This document shows, one piece after another, positions 39,300 to 50,948 of a DNA stretch of 64,000 nucleotides. Numbering within the stretch: the stretch's first letter is position 1; every line of letters begins with the position of its first letter. The notes beneath the pieces were generated by a model, which made no database searches, was not told where the DNA came from, and was given only the letters and a program-made list of their open reading frames with translations. Source of the stretch: Agelaius tricolor (taxonomy: Eukaryota; Chordata; Aves; Passeriformes; Icteridae); NCBI GenBank assembly GCA_023055355.1, contig JALJCS010000004.1, positions 28,672,744 to 28,736,743 of the forward strand, in the 5' to 3' direction. The translations under genes and the position numbers were made by a program.

Positions 39300-41830
39300 A
39301 TGCCCTTTATTTAAGAGAGCAGCTGAAAGGCATGGAGTTTTTCTTGGAGATGGATGATCAACAAACTGAGAGCTTTTGTAACAGTGTCTATTGGGTGTCT
39401 ATTGTAGACCACTTGATCAAGAAGAACAAGGTGAGACCTTCTATAGAGAGCTGGAAAGAGCTTCATTAACAGGTCCCGATCCTCATGGCAGATTTCAATC
39501 ACACCAGTATCTTCTGGAACAGGGACAGGAGGGCATGACATAAACCATATAGGACATTCCTGAAGTGACAATTTCCTGACTCAAGTGAGAAAGGAACCCA
39601 GAGTGTAGAGGTGCTTTGCTGGACTTCATACTCTCACATAAGGAAGGACTGTCAAAGTCAAAGGCAGCCTTGATTCCCATTCCCATGAGATGGTGGAGTT
39701 CAGGACCCTGAAAGGAGGAAGCAGAGCAAAAAGAAAGTTACAACCCTGACTTCAAGAGAGCAGCAATTGGCTTGAGCTTTGAGGCTCATTTTGAAACAAT
39801 CTCATTACATAAAGCCTTGGTTGGAAGAAAGCTCCAGGAGAAATCGTTGATGTTTAGGACTCACATCCTTCAAGCTCAGAGGAGTCTATCCCAACAAGCA
39901 GGAAGACAGGCAAAATATCTGGGGGCTTGCATGTGGGAACATGTTCCAACAAAACTCAGACATAAAAATATATAAAGGTAGGAAACAGAGACAGGTAACC
40001 TGGTAGGAATAAAAAGATACTCTTTAAGCATGGAGACCTGCAGGTAGGAAAATCAGAGCCCAGAGAGAATGTCTGATGAAATGGAGTCTGACATCAAAGG
40101 CAAGAAAAAGGTATCTATAAACATATCAACAGGTAAATGAAAACTAAGGAAAATATGGTCCTACTGGTGAATGAGTTGGGAACCTTGCTGTAAAAGGACA
40201 TGGAACAGGCTGACGGTACTGAATTCCTCTTTTGCTATCATCTTTACTAGCAAAACTGGTCTTTAAAAATCCCAGATATCTAAAACTGGGAACAACATCT
40301 GAAGTAGGAAAGTTATATAATTGGTGAAAGAGAAGCAGGCTAGAGAAAACTTAACAGCCTTTACATTCATATATGTAAAGGACATGGACATTGATGAGTT
40401 GTGCCCATGAGTCAGGCCTGATGTTACTGAAAAGCTTCTCTTGATTATCTTCAAGAGATCATGGTGATTACAAGAGGTATCTGAGGACTTCAGGAAATAA
40501 ATGTCATCTCTATCTTCAAGAATGGCAAGAAGAAAGACCCAGAGAGCTACAGGCATCACCTTCGTCTGTGGAAAGGATCCTGAAAATCATTTCCAGGCAA
40601 TCAACCAAGAAGAAAACAACCAGAAGCAGTCAGTATGAATTTACCAAGAGGGAGTCATGCTCAACCAACTTGATAACCAATATTGAAAGGACAGATTTGG
40701 TAGATGACAACAGTGGATACTATCTTCATAGATAGATTTCACTCTGTCTTTTGACACAGTCTATCTCACCTGACACTAAAGGCATAGTTTCTTTTAGGAA
40801 ATTTTTACAGAATGATGATAACATTATTACCAGAGGTCAGAAAAAGGTGGTACCAGTCACACCCTCCCATGATGTCTGCACAGGCAAGCTGTTGATAAGT
40901 TTTGGAAGTGGGCAGTGAGATCATTGGAAAGACAGCTCAATAGACAAGGCCAGAACATACTAGTGAGTGGAATAAAATCTGCTTGGAAACCAGTAGCTAG
41001 TGATATACACTAGGGGCCAATCCTGTCTGACTCTGTTCACTATTCTTTTTAAATATCTAGAGAAGATATCTGGAGAATGGGGTAGAGTGTAGCCTCAGCA
41101 GTTTTGTAAATGGCACAAAAGTGGCAGGGGTAACTAATAGACCAGAGGTTTGGGCTGTCATGAAAGAGATCTCAAGAGCCTGGAGAAATCGTCTGACACC
41201 AAGCTAATGAAGTTAAGAAAATGCTGAAACTGGCACCTGGAAGGAAAGGAATAAGATCACTCTAGGCTCCCCCATCTGGGAAATGGTATTGAAGAGAAGG
41301 TTACAGAGGCATCCAGGTTGAACATGAGCTACCAATGGGCACTTGAAACCAAGATGACCAACAGCTTCTTAGGCTAGGAGAAGGATTGTCAGCAGATCAG
41401 ACATGATCTTCCTTTTTACTGGTGAGGCCACGTGACTACATTGTGTTTACTTTGGGTTTCCTCTGTATCAGAGAGCTGCAGACAGGTTAGAGAGAATTCA
41501 AAAAAGGCCACAAAAATTATTTGTGGGCTGGAGAAACTCCTGTTAGGGAAGACTTGGGAAACAGGACCATTCAGCTTGGTGTAGGGGAAAACTCAGGGTG
41601 TTCTCTTCAATGTGTGCAAATATCTGAAGGCAGGTTGTAAGGAAATAAAACCAGGATCTTCTTGATGGTGGCCAATGACAGGGAAAGAGGCAATGGGCTT
41701 AGACTGAGACACAGTACTGTCCACATAAGCAAAGCTTTCTTTTTACTTTGGGCTGATTGAGCACCTGAATAGGTTGCTCAGGGAAGTTTTGGAGTCTCCA
41801 TCCTTGGAAATAATACAAAATCCCAAACAT
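39300..41830 (+). pseudogene. CR1 ORF2 remnant (endonuclease plus RT), inactive
   Basis: Recognisable blocks in shifting frames. V-Y-C-R-P-L-D-Q-E-E (39397-39426) matches the endonuclease phrase before the catalytic region. A-D-F-N-H-T-S-I-F-W (39488-39517) keeps the D, N and H of the G-D-F-N-H motif. A block near 40508-40555 matches the F-K-K-G-K-K-E-D-P-x-N-Y-R-P region of RT. A block near 40627-40670 matches S-Q-H-G-F-T-K-G-K-S-C. At the RT active site the usual F-A-D-D-T reads F-V-N-G-T (41103-41117), so both aspartates are gone. Many stops and frameshifts. No product expected. Confidence 0.88.
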
Positions 41831-42010
41831 TCAATGGCGCCCACAGGTGCCTGGTGGTCCCAGTGACAGGACATGAAACAATGCACATTAACTGAATCAC
41901 GGGAGTTTCCATCTAAACATCAGGGAACACTTTCTCAATGTCAGGGTGATTGAGAACTAGCACAGGGTACACACCTCCATCCTTTGAGGTATCCAAGAGC
42001 TTCCTGGACA
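41650..42010 (+). repeat. Two diverged tandem copies of the CR1 ORF2 3' segment
   Basis: Copy A (about 41650-41830) carries GATGGTGGCCAATGACAGGG, GATTGAGCACCTGAATAGG and GGAGTCTCCATCCTTGG. Copy B (about 41842-42010) carries CTGGTGGTCCCAGTGACAGG, GATTGAGAACTAGCACAGG and CACCTCCATCCTTTGAGG in the same order. The CR1 consensus has this segment once. The copies differ at many sites, so the duplication is old, or B is the end of a second CR1. Confidence 0.75.
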
Positions 42011-42100
42011 AGGTCCTTGTCTTGTTTGAGGAGGCAGGTTAGACAGGATAACCTTTCCAAAGGTAACTGTTCTGTGATACTGAACTCTATAACATTGATA

Positions 42101-45100
42101 TTGAATGATACTAAGCAACACCAGCAGCTATACAAAACTTGAATTAAGAAGCTATTCATCCAGTACTGGATACCATGGAAAACATCTTAGTGTACGGGAG
42201 TCAAAATTACAGTAGAGGCATTAGATAATTTTTAATGGAAGATAATTCTTATTTGCTAAACAATAGAATTGACTTCTTCCTTTGTAGAAATCCACTTTTC
42301 TGTCCAAAAAGAATGTCTACCTGCTAGTTTAAAATATTTCTAAAATTGTAATTATTTCTAAGTGTTTTTGTGTTTTAATGATTAAAATCATTTTTTAATA
42401 GTAGCAGTTTACATATAAATCATTAACTCTCTGTTGAACTTGGACACTTTTCAAATCCACACAGATCTAGAGAATACTAGTTTTAAAATACATTTTAAAA
42501 AACATTGAAAATCTTTAAAAGTTAAACTTATTTTGACACAGGGAACAGAACTCTAGTTATGAAAATCTAGAAAAATATATCTAAGGTTAATTTTGTTTTA
42601 ACAAGTGTTAAAATATAGTGCTTGACCAAAAGCTACAGTGTAGAATTTCAGTTTTTTCAATTCTAGCTGCAACAACATTTTGCAAATTTATCTAGAGATC
42701 AGATATAGAATTTTCTGGCTTAACTGCTCATTATCAGTATTACTATTAAATGATCAATAACTGTCAATAATACAAACAAATTCAAAAAGCAGAATTGTTA
42801 TATTAAGAAAAAATAAACTAAGAAAAAATGAGAGGACTTTGCCTGCCTTTTTCTCATTATACAGATCTTTTATCTATCGACTCAATTAAGGAAATTAACA
42901 TGCTGTAAACTACTAAAAATAATGCATTTTTAGACTTTATGCTTCATTCTGATTCAGTCAAGTTAGTAATTTCATAGGAGGTCCTATGTTGCATCTCATT
43001 TTATCACAAATTGGATTATGTAGTCTTCAAAGTAGAGAAATCTTTGATTACTGAGGTCATATTTAAGTATTAACTCAGATGAAAGCACCCCACACCAGCT
43101 GTTTCTATTTAAGTCTCTTCTTGTGTTCACTTCAAAATTGTGAACCAATAGTCAGCTTGTTGAAGAGATGTTTGGTTGGATCACGATATTCCTAGGATTT
43201 TCTTTTCATGATTGTTAGGCCATAGCCTTCAGAGAAATGAGTTAAATTTCCCTGAGATTACTTGACTTCATTATCATATAGAACTAAATTTGTTAGTGTT
43301 TAGAAGACATATCTGTACTTTAGACTTTAGTGAGAAATTGATGAGTAGATCCAGGCAGACTAAAGACCAAAAGCTTGTTACCTCCTCTGTAATTCTAAAA
43401 TTCTGTGAACTGTTCTCCTTCTGTTTAGTTTTTATTTTGTTTTGTGTTCCAATTTTAGTATTGCTCAAGAAGTAAAATGCCTGCCATTCAAGAAAACAAC
43501 TTTATAAGGGTATGAAAGTAATAGCACTTTAACATGTGATTTCATCCTGAGGGAAATATTTATAAATAAATGATATTTATTGCTGCAAAGAGTTTGCTTA
43601 CTGGAAATCCTTTTAACTTCAGCTAGTCACACAGTATAAATTAAATGGTATAGAATTTCTCCCTAAATACACATGTAGTAAACATAGGAAAAGTGTTCTA
43701 TTGCTGCTTTTGATATTGAGCAACTTTGTTGAATTCTTTTGCTTGTTCATGGAGACAGTAGGAAGGTCTTCTTTTAATGATATGCTTTTTAAGAATGTGA
43801 TTTTGTAACTGTAATAGACATAGGAATTTTTTTTTCAGAATTAGATCAAGGGAGATTTTTAGCAACCTTTCAATGTAGTCAGAATTCAAATTAAAACAAA
43901 ACTGCACATAAGCCTGGGGAACAAGATGCATACCATGATTTTATTTCCACCTCTGAATTCAGACTACTGGATTTTGGTGAAATTTTGCCTTTTCTTCCCC
44001 CCACCCCACCCACCAAGGAATTTATTTTTTAATGTCAATTTCTATCAGTTCATACTTTGTTATAAGCAGAATTCAAGCAACTAATCCTTTATTTATATGA
44101 AGATAATTCAAATCCTATTAATTGGTAGGGAGTCAGATTGTACTGGTAACATTGTACCTGACTTCCTATATTATCTCGCTTTTATATAGCTTTCTCTGAT
44201 TTAATGGAAACAAAACTCTTAAACCTCAACAGAATTGTAAATAAATTAATTTTGACTAATTGCTTTTATGGCTGGAAGTAATCTGCAAGAGTTTTGCTCA
44301 GAATTTAAATCTATTCTGCCCTCTTTAGACGCTTAGCACGCAGACAAGAAGAGACATAGATTCTAATTTGTGCATCAAAGTTCTCTGAGAATGCCTGTTA
44401 AATCAGGAAATCATATAGATACAAAGCAAGACAAGAAACCAAATAAGCTTTTCCAACCATATATCTACTTAGTATTGTCTTTCCTGGATATTTTTGGTCA
44501 GAGTCCGGTAGCAGACACAAAAATAATTTTAACTCCCTTCCTTATCTCCACTCTCATTCTTTCAAAACTGGGTACTCATTATCAATTCTGTTCACTTTCT
44601 GAGGTTGTCTTTTGTGTTCTTGCAAAGCAGGGATGTAAGGAGCTTATTTCTTGGTGAACAAGGAAGAAGGGAGGAGGTTCTGCTGTGAAATAAGTTTCTT
44701 CATTTCAAGGTCTTATTGAGCTACTCCCATAAAGGAGAATACATGTTCTTGTTAAGAATATAGAAAAGAATATGGGAAATCCACCCTAGGGATTAGGAAT
44801 ATTTTGTGTTGTATGTTTTAACACAATTCTGAATCCACTAAAGGTAGAGGAGACGTGACCACAAAAAAAATTACCACATTGTGATAAAAATTATGAAGTT
44901 GGTTTTTTTGACACCCTAATTGCCTAAATTGCGGTAAGAAAACGGGGGCTAACAGTTATAGTGTTACATTAAGTGTAAAGCTGCTGAAGATGTGCATCTT
45001 CGTGAAGCATTAAATGACTATTGGCTGAATATAAATAGAAAGCATTCTGTATATCTGTGTCTGTTTCTGTGGGAACAGTAGGAATGCTGAGTGCTGTGAT

Positions 45101-47867
45101 TTGAACTAACAACATGTTACCTGTATGGTTGTGTGTGCAGAATAGATTATAAATGGTAGCAGAAGAAGATTCTCTTTTCTGAGTAACCACAGAGGGTATT
45201 GGGAGACAAAAAAGAACCCTAAAATCCAAACACCCAGGAAGTTATAGAAATATGTCTACATATTTTGAAAATTTTATTGGACTTTTTAGGCATTGTATTA
45301 ATCAATAGGCTTTTTTTTTTCCTTGAGATGCAGAAGAGAAAAAAAGGGAATCTGTCAATATGTACAGCTTTGAATTTTTTCAGTGACTTGCTAGAGACAA
45401 TGAGCAGCTTGCATTGTCTTGAGTTCAGGAAACATTTGATGTTCAGGCAAGAGGGAAAAAAGGAAACAGCACTGATTTCTTGAGAAACAATGATTTTCCA
45501 TTAATGCCCTCAAAGAGTAATTAACTCTTCTGCAAATTCTTCTGTGGGAGTATGCAACTGATACATAGTGTTTTAGTGAAAGTTTCTGACCCAAGAAACT
45601 ATGAAAATATCAGTAGGCTGTAAACAAAGTAGATGGTATTCAGATATGCTTGTGTGATTAAAACCATGAAAAATCTGTCTCCTTAAATGCATAGTGTCAT
45701 GAAGAGAAGAAGGAGACTTATTTCCCATGAAAAAATCAAGCTCTCCAGAACCAATTAATTTATTTTTGAAACAAATTCATTTATTTTATTCCAAAACTGA
45801 TCTGTCAAGTGATCGGTTAAAACTGATAAGTGTTTCTGAAACAATGTATCTTTTAAAAATAAACTTTCTAGTAAAAGTACTAATATTTCCCGGTGATCTT
45901 TAGAAACTAAATAATATCAGTTTGATCATATCCATGTTTTAGTAGGAATTATTGGGAAAAGTACAGAAAATAAATATAGGCAGATTTTAGCAAGACCTTT
46001 TTGGTTTTAGATACTTCACAAAAGCAGGTACATGAGTGAGTATAAATTTGGGCATTTTATTGGCTGTTAGGTAGATGTGAAAAAAATAATTACCAATGAA
46101 ATTAATGTGGGTTTTATTGTGAGATGTTTTTCTTGTAAATCCTATGCCAAAAGGTATGTATCTAAAAAAATGAATAGTAATAAAATGCTTAGGTGGTTCA
46201 AGATGAGAAGACACTTCACTTTGTGAAAACAATTTACATGTTGAGAAATTAGCAGCTAGTTCTGCTGATAAAGCTGTCTCTACTATTGCAAGAAAATTGC
46301 ATTTCTCATTAATAATTTCCATTATTTGTTTACAACTGTAACTGTTGATGGTGAAATATGCTTTTTTTGCCTTGTCGATACTCATAAATCTTTGAAGAAA
46401 GAACTTTTCCCAATTTCCTCTGAAATTCACTGTCCTTTGCAATATCACAAATGTTTTAAGAACTTTTCCTGTGTCTCTACCATTAGCAAATATTTTATTA
46501 TCTTAATTGTCTTTAGAAAAATCTTGGGCTAAATAAGAATAGTAATAAAACTACTGAATTCTGATATCCTCAAGTCAATTTTAGCGTTGGTTTGGCTAAA
46601 TGAAGATTTAAATAAAGAGTAAGTGAATGTTTAAATAAACATCCTTGAGACTTTTTTAGGACTCATGAAATTTAAGCTGCATGGACAGATCCTCATGCCC
46701 ACATAGCAGTGTACTAGATCAAGAAAATTTTTAAACAACCAAGAACAAAATAACTAACCTTTCCTCCAATGACTTTTTGATGAAACAACATTGTTGAATT
46801 TGCTGTATTGTCTCAAGAATCAGTGCACTTGTATCTTTAGAATAGCTAGAAAATTTTCTGAAAGTTGTCCCTCCTTACAGAATTTCATATGCACTCTAAG
46901 TCCACAAGCCTAAGAAAAATCGACTGAGAATATTTTCACACAAAGGCTCAGAGTAGCTTCATGACAGATACAGATAATTTGAAGTATATGTGAAAATGTT
47001 ATGGATGATAAAGAAATAGAACTACAAATTAAAATAATAAAGCATGTTCATCTTCAGTGCTGATGTCTTGTCTACTCATACTTGAAACAGTTCCACATCA
47101 GTATTCAGTATAATATTTGGGGTTTTTTCTTATCCTTGTAATTAATAAAAAGTCATGTGTATCCTCTGATAGTACTGAAATGTATAGAGTACCTGTCCAC
47201 TATTTAATGATCATACTTTTTTCCACATACATTATAATTTCAGCTGTTTGTGACATCAGCTTGCTTACATTTCACTGTCAGTTTCAGGACAATCCAAAGG
47301 GGGAATTTCTTAGAGATACAGCATTATATTCTACAATGATGAATTTATAAGTAACTTAAGGTTTTTGTTTTTTTTTTATTTTTAAGGTAATTATTTGCTT
47401 TATGTAAAGCAAATTAAAGGGAAAGAAAAGTATAACAGATGCAAATTCTCTTTATAAAGATCCTGTACCAGTTTTTAAAGATTATTTGTCAATTTAAAAC
47501 AACAGTATCAAACTCCTTAAATGACAGCTATAGAGAAAATTGCAGCGCACATGATTTAAAGTTATGCTCTCCTGTCTTTCTTTAGAAGAAAAGAAAAAAT
47601 CATTGGAACTTATGATGAGGTGAAGCAATTTACTCTAAAGTGATTGTTCAAAGTATTCTCAGGAAACATCACCTTTCAATTAGCAGAACCAAAGATTAAA
47701 TACTATTAGTGCTGTCTCTGAGATGTAGCTTGGATACTGTGTTCATTATTAGAACATAGCTGTAAAATTCCTGAGTATTTAGGTAGTAGAACATTTGCTG
47801 GAATAAATGGTAGATATTGGATGCAGGACTTGAATTCTGGCTGCCAACAATAATAAAATCGAAGCAG
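42101..47867. other. AT-rich non-coding stretch
   Basis: About 5.8 kb with no recognised gene or interspersed repeat. Holds short homopolymers (for example T-run near 45310-45320) and a C-rich patch near 43997-44013. The longest open frame in the window, 153 codons on the minus strand at 45987-46448, is described separately. Confidence 0.6.
45987..46448 (-). other. 153-codon open frame, coding status doubtful
   Basis: The longest stop-free frame in the window. The predicted peptide is basic, rich in K, F, I and N, has no clear hydrophobic signal or membrane segment, no cysteine-histidine spacing like a zinc finger, and matches no family that I recognise. Local base composition is the same as the non-coding flanks. 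No CpG-rich promoter or clear splice context is visible. Most likely a chance open frame; a fragment of an unrecognised transposase is a weaker possibility. Confidence 0.15.
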
Positions 47868-48687
47868 ATGTCCACTCCCTCAAGGGCAGGGAGGCCCTGC
47901 AGAGATAAATTAGAGAGATGGTCAATCACCAACCAGCAAGTGCTGGATTCTACACCTAGGATAGGCAACCCTGGTCGTGTGATAGACTGGGGAATGAAAC
48001 ACTGAAGAGCAACACTGAGGAAAGGACCTGTGGGTCTTGATTTTCAAAAAGTGGAACATGGGTCAGCAGTGCCCTGGCAGCCAGGAGAGCCACCCATGTC
48101 CTGCAGGGACATCAGGGACAGCATCACAGCCAGGCAAAGGAGGGGATTGTCCTGCTCTGCTCTGCCCTGAGGCAGCCTCATCTCAAGTGCTGGGAGTGGT
48201 TTTGGGTGCTATAATATATAAAAGAAATTAATGTCTCTATTAGAGACCTTCCAGAGGAGGGCCATGAGGATGGTGAAGCATCTGGAGAGTCCCTTATAGG
48301 CAGCAGCTGATGTCACTTGGTTTATTCAACCTGGAGAAAATGAAACTTAAGGGAGACCTCACTGAAATCTTCAATGTCCACATGAGGGGAAGTGGATGGA
48401 TAGACACTGATCTCTTTACTCTTATAATCAATGAGAGGTTCTGAGGGAATGGCATGAAGCTGAATTGGGAGGTTTAGGTTAGATATTAGAAAAAGGCTCC
48501 TCACACAGATGGTGTTTGCGCAGTGGAACAGAGAAGAGGCCACAGCACCAGTGTGACAGAGTTAGAGAAGCATTTGGACAATGCTTTTAGATACTTGGGG
48601 TGTCCTGTGTGGGGCCAAGTGTTGTGCTTAAGGATTCTGATGGGCCCCTTCCAATTCAGCATATTCTATGATTCTGTGATTCTAAAT
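47868..48687 (+). mobile_element. CR1 LINE, 5'-truncated, plus strand
   Basis: Starts in the ORF2 phrase GGGCAGGGAGGCCCTGCAGAG (47884 on) and runs through GGAGGGCCATGAGGATGGTGAA, CCTGGAGAAAATGAAACTTAA and GGGAGGTTTAGGTTAGATATTAG to the terminus ATTCTATGATTCTGTGATTC (48663-48682). The 3' phrase GGGCCCCTTCCAATTCAGC identifies a CR1 subfamily distinct from the 33-kb copy. Frameshifts and stops break the coding sequence. The 5' edge is approximate. Confidence 0.92.
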
Positions 48688-49544
48688 AATCAGCTCTTAG
48701 GTTCAATTTCTATGTCATCCTTTTTTTTTTAATATAATAATATCTAATTTCAATGAAAAGTAGGCATTGGCTATATTGGGTCTGTAGACAGACTTAAGGT
48801 ACATGTTAGCTCTGGTCTGGAATTTATTTCAATTTTCCTTATATTTTTTACAGCTTAAAGGACAAAGTAGTCTTATTTTATGTAAATCTATATGTCCATA
48901 TTTTCTCTCTTCCTTTTACTTTTTTGTTTATTTGTTTATTTTAGCTTGCATGCTCTTTTTTATAGAGTGGTGAAGGATCATAACATGATAAGATTGTTTT
49001 GGATTTTTTAATACAGATGATCACCACTGACATTAAAAATAATAACACAAGGGAAGTAGTTATTGCATAAATTTGCAACGTTTAGATAACTGGAAAGTTG
49101 TTCTATCTATAATGTAATTAGAAGATAGTTCAGAATACCTATAGTGTTCATATATGGGAAAAAGGAATGATTCTGTAACAGTAAAGTAGGTAGAACTTGA
49201 AATAGTAAATCTGGTACAGAAGACTGAAAATCACTATTAGAACATTTAGAGAAGGATTATGAAGTTTGGCATGTATAAGCAGTATGTCTCTTGAAAAAGG
49301 TAAAGAAAACTGCTGTTTCACTTGCAGAGCAGGAAGTGATTAAAATTTTTCAGTGGAACATAAGAATTTAATTACTTGTTCTCAAGAAAAAGAAAGAATG
49401 CAATAGAAAAGATGGATTAAGGCACCCATATTATTATATTATGGCTGTAGTAAAATAGTGTGAAATCAGCAGTGCACCTCAGCAGCAAAGTCCAAAAATA
49501 CACTGGTCTTTATGAAGAGGGGCATTAAGGGAAGAGATTATATT
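48688..49544. other. AT-rich non-coding gap between CR1 copies
   Basis: No gene or further interspersed repeat recognised. A T-run begins at 48720. Confidence 0.65.
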
Positions 49545-50080
49545 CTTCTATGTTGCATTCATTAGACCATATCTGGATATTCTATTCAGTTTTGATCCCT
49601 AAAATATGTGAAAGACATGGACTTAGTGGAGTGGGTTCAGGGACTGCAATTAGGATGATGAGGCCTGGAGCCCTTGCCCTGTGAGAAGAGGCTGTGGCAC
49701 CAGGGCTGGTTCAGCTGGGAGAAAATGGCTTCAGGGGGACTCAACAGTGTTGCCAGTGCCATTAGAAGGGGAAGAAGAGATGCAGTCAGGCTTTTCACAG
49801 GAGTTTGTGGCCGGAAGTTGAAAGGTAGCAAAACAAGCTTTAACATGAGAGCCTCAGGCTGGAAAGAAGCCTTTTCTCCAGGAGGACAGCCCAGCAGTGA
49901 AACAGGTTGTCCAGAGGTATTATACCATTTCCATTCTTGGAGTTTTTCAAGACTCAGCTGGAGAAAACTCTGAGCAAATTTGTCTGAATTAAGGATCAAC
50001 CCTGCTATGAAGAGGAGATTGTGCTGCAGGCCTCCCAAAGTTGATCCTTCCAACTGAAATTATTTAATCATTCTGAGAGT
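49545..50080 (+). mobile_element. CR1 LINE 3' fragment, plus strand
   Basis: Follows CR1 order from TATTCAGTTTTGATCC (the VQFW-encoding region), through GGGCTGGTTCAGCTGGGAG, to GATCCTTCCAACTGAAATTA and a decayed terminus near CATTCTGAG. About 530 bp of ORF2 end plus 3' UTR. The 138-codon frame on the opposite strand (49637-50053) is an antisense artefact. Confidence 0.85.
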
Positions 50081-50671
50081 GTTAACTAAGAAAAGAAATG
50101 ATCATGGCTATTTTTGTTCTTCCATTATTCCCCTCACAAAGCAAATATTTTTAAATTAAGCATTTTTTTCCTGGATTTTCTGTGCTACATATTCTCTATA
50201 GTGACAAAGTAATCTTTGTAGATTTGTTACAAGAACTTGTATATTCCAGGCACGTAACACACATTAGTAAGAAAAGGCAAGTATTTTTCACTTCATCCTG
50301 ATGAAAAGAAGGAAAGGTGTTAAAATAATTCAAGAAGCTGGAACAAATGGACAAAAAGGAATAAAGGAGAGGAAAAGGAATTAATATTGCAGAAGACTTA
50401 GAAGCTGTTAACCACCAGATTCCAATTCTTTTAATGTTACCAGGACTTCAGCATTTAATGTTGTATCAGTTTTGCACTGCAGACACAGCTATAACAGAAA
50501 AGAACAGTAATGATAAAGGAAGAATTTAATTTTAATCTACACTGTAGGGACCAAATCCAGAGCAGAGTTCCTGTGCCACAATTGCAAGGTCAGTTTCTAT
50601 CTGCTGAGGATCTTTCTTAGCCCAAGTTTTATTTAAACTGTCCAGACAAGTGGAAGTAATTTTCATATGAC

Positions 50672-50750
50672 CCAAAAAAAAAAAAACCAAAAAAAACCCA
50701 AAACCCCAAAAAAACCAACAACAACAAAAAAAAACCCACCAAAAAACCAG
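50672..50750. repeat. A-rich tract with C interruptions
   Basis: About 80 bp made almost only of A and C, including CAA units (50718-50726 area) and a 13-bp A run. Low complexity. Confidence 0.9.
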
Positions 50751-50931
50751 CACAGAACATTGTAAAATTAACATAATTTATTACACTGCATAGAGCTGAA
50801 CTAACAAAAATTTGTTTGCATTATATTACTGCCAACTGTGCAACTGCTGCTTTGCACCTGTTCTGGGCAGTGGACAGGGTGCTGTTTCCACAGTTAGAAA
50901 GATGTATTTTTCTGATCTATCCAAGCTGAAC

Positions 50932-50948
50932 TTTTTTTTTTTTTTTTT
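50932..50948. repeat. Poly-T run, 17 bp
   Basis: Seventeen consecutive T with no recognised retroposon next to it. Confidence 0.85.

Larger units (their letters stand above)
39165..42100 (+). mobile_element. Long, decayed CR1 LINE (EN to 3' end), plus strand
   Basis: About 2.9 kb follows CR1 order: endonuclease region (39175-39720), linker (39720-40480), reverse transcriptase (40480-41400), C-terminal domain (41400-41830) and 3' end. The 3' terminus near 42081 reads GTTCTGTGATAC, a decayed form of ATTCTGTGATTC. Most bird CR1 copies are 5'-truncated to a few hundred bases, so a copy reaching back into the endonuclease is unusual. It is heavily mutated. The last 190 bp or so of the ORF2 end is present twice (41650-41830 and 41842-42010). 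The left edge is approximate. Confidence 0.9.

Noticed and set aside
49637..50053. 138-codon minus-strand open frame
   Set aside because: It is antisense to a plus-strand CR1 fragment, with no protein similarity of its own.
50532..50774. 80-codon W/F-rich minus-strand frame
   Set aside because: Comes from the A/C low-complexity tract at 50672-50750.
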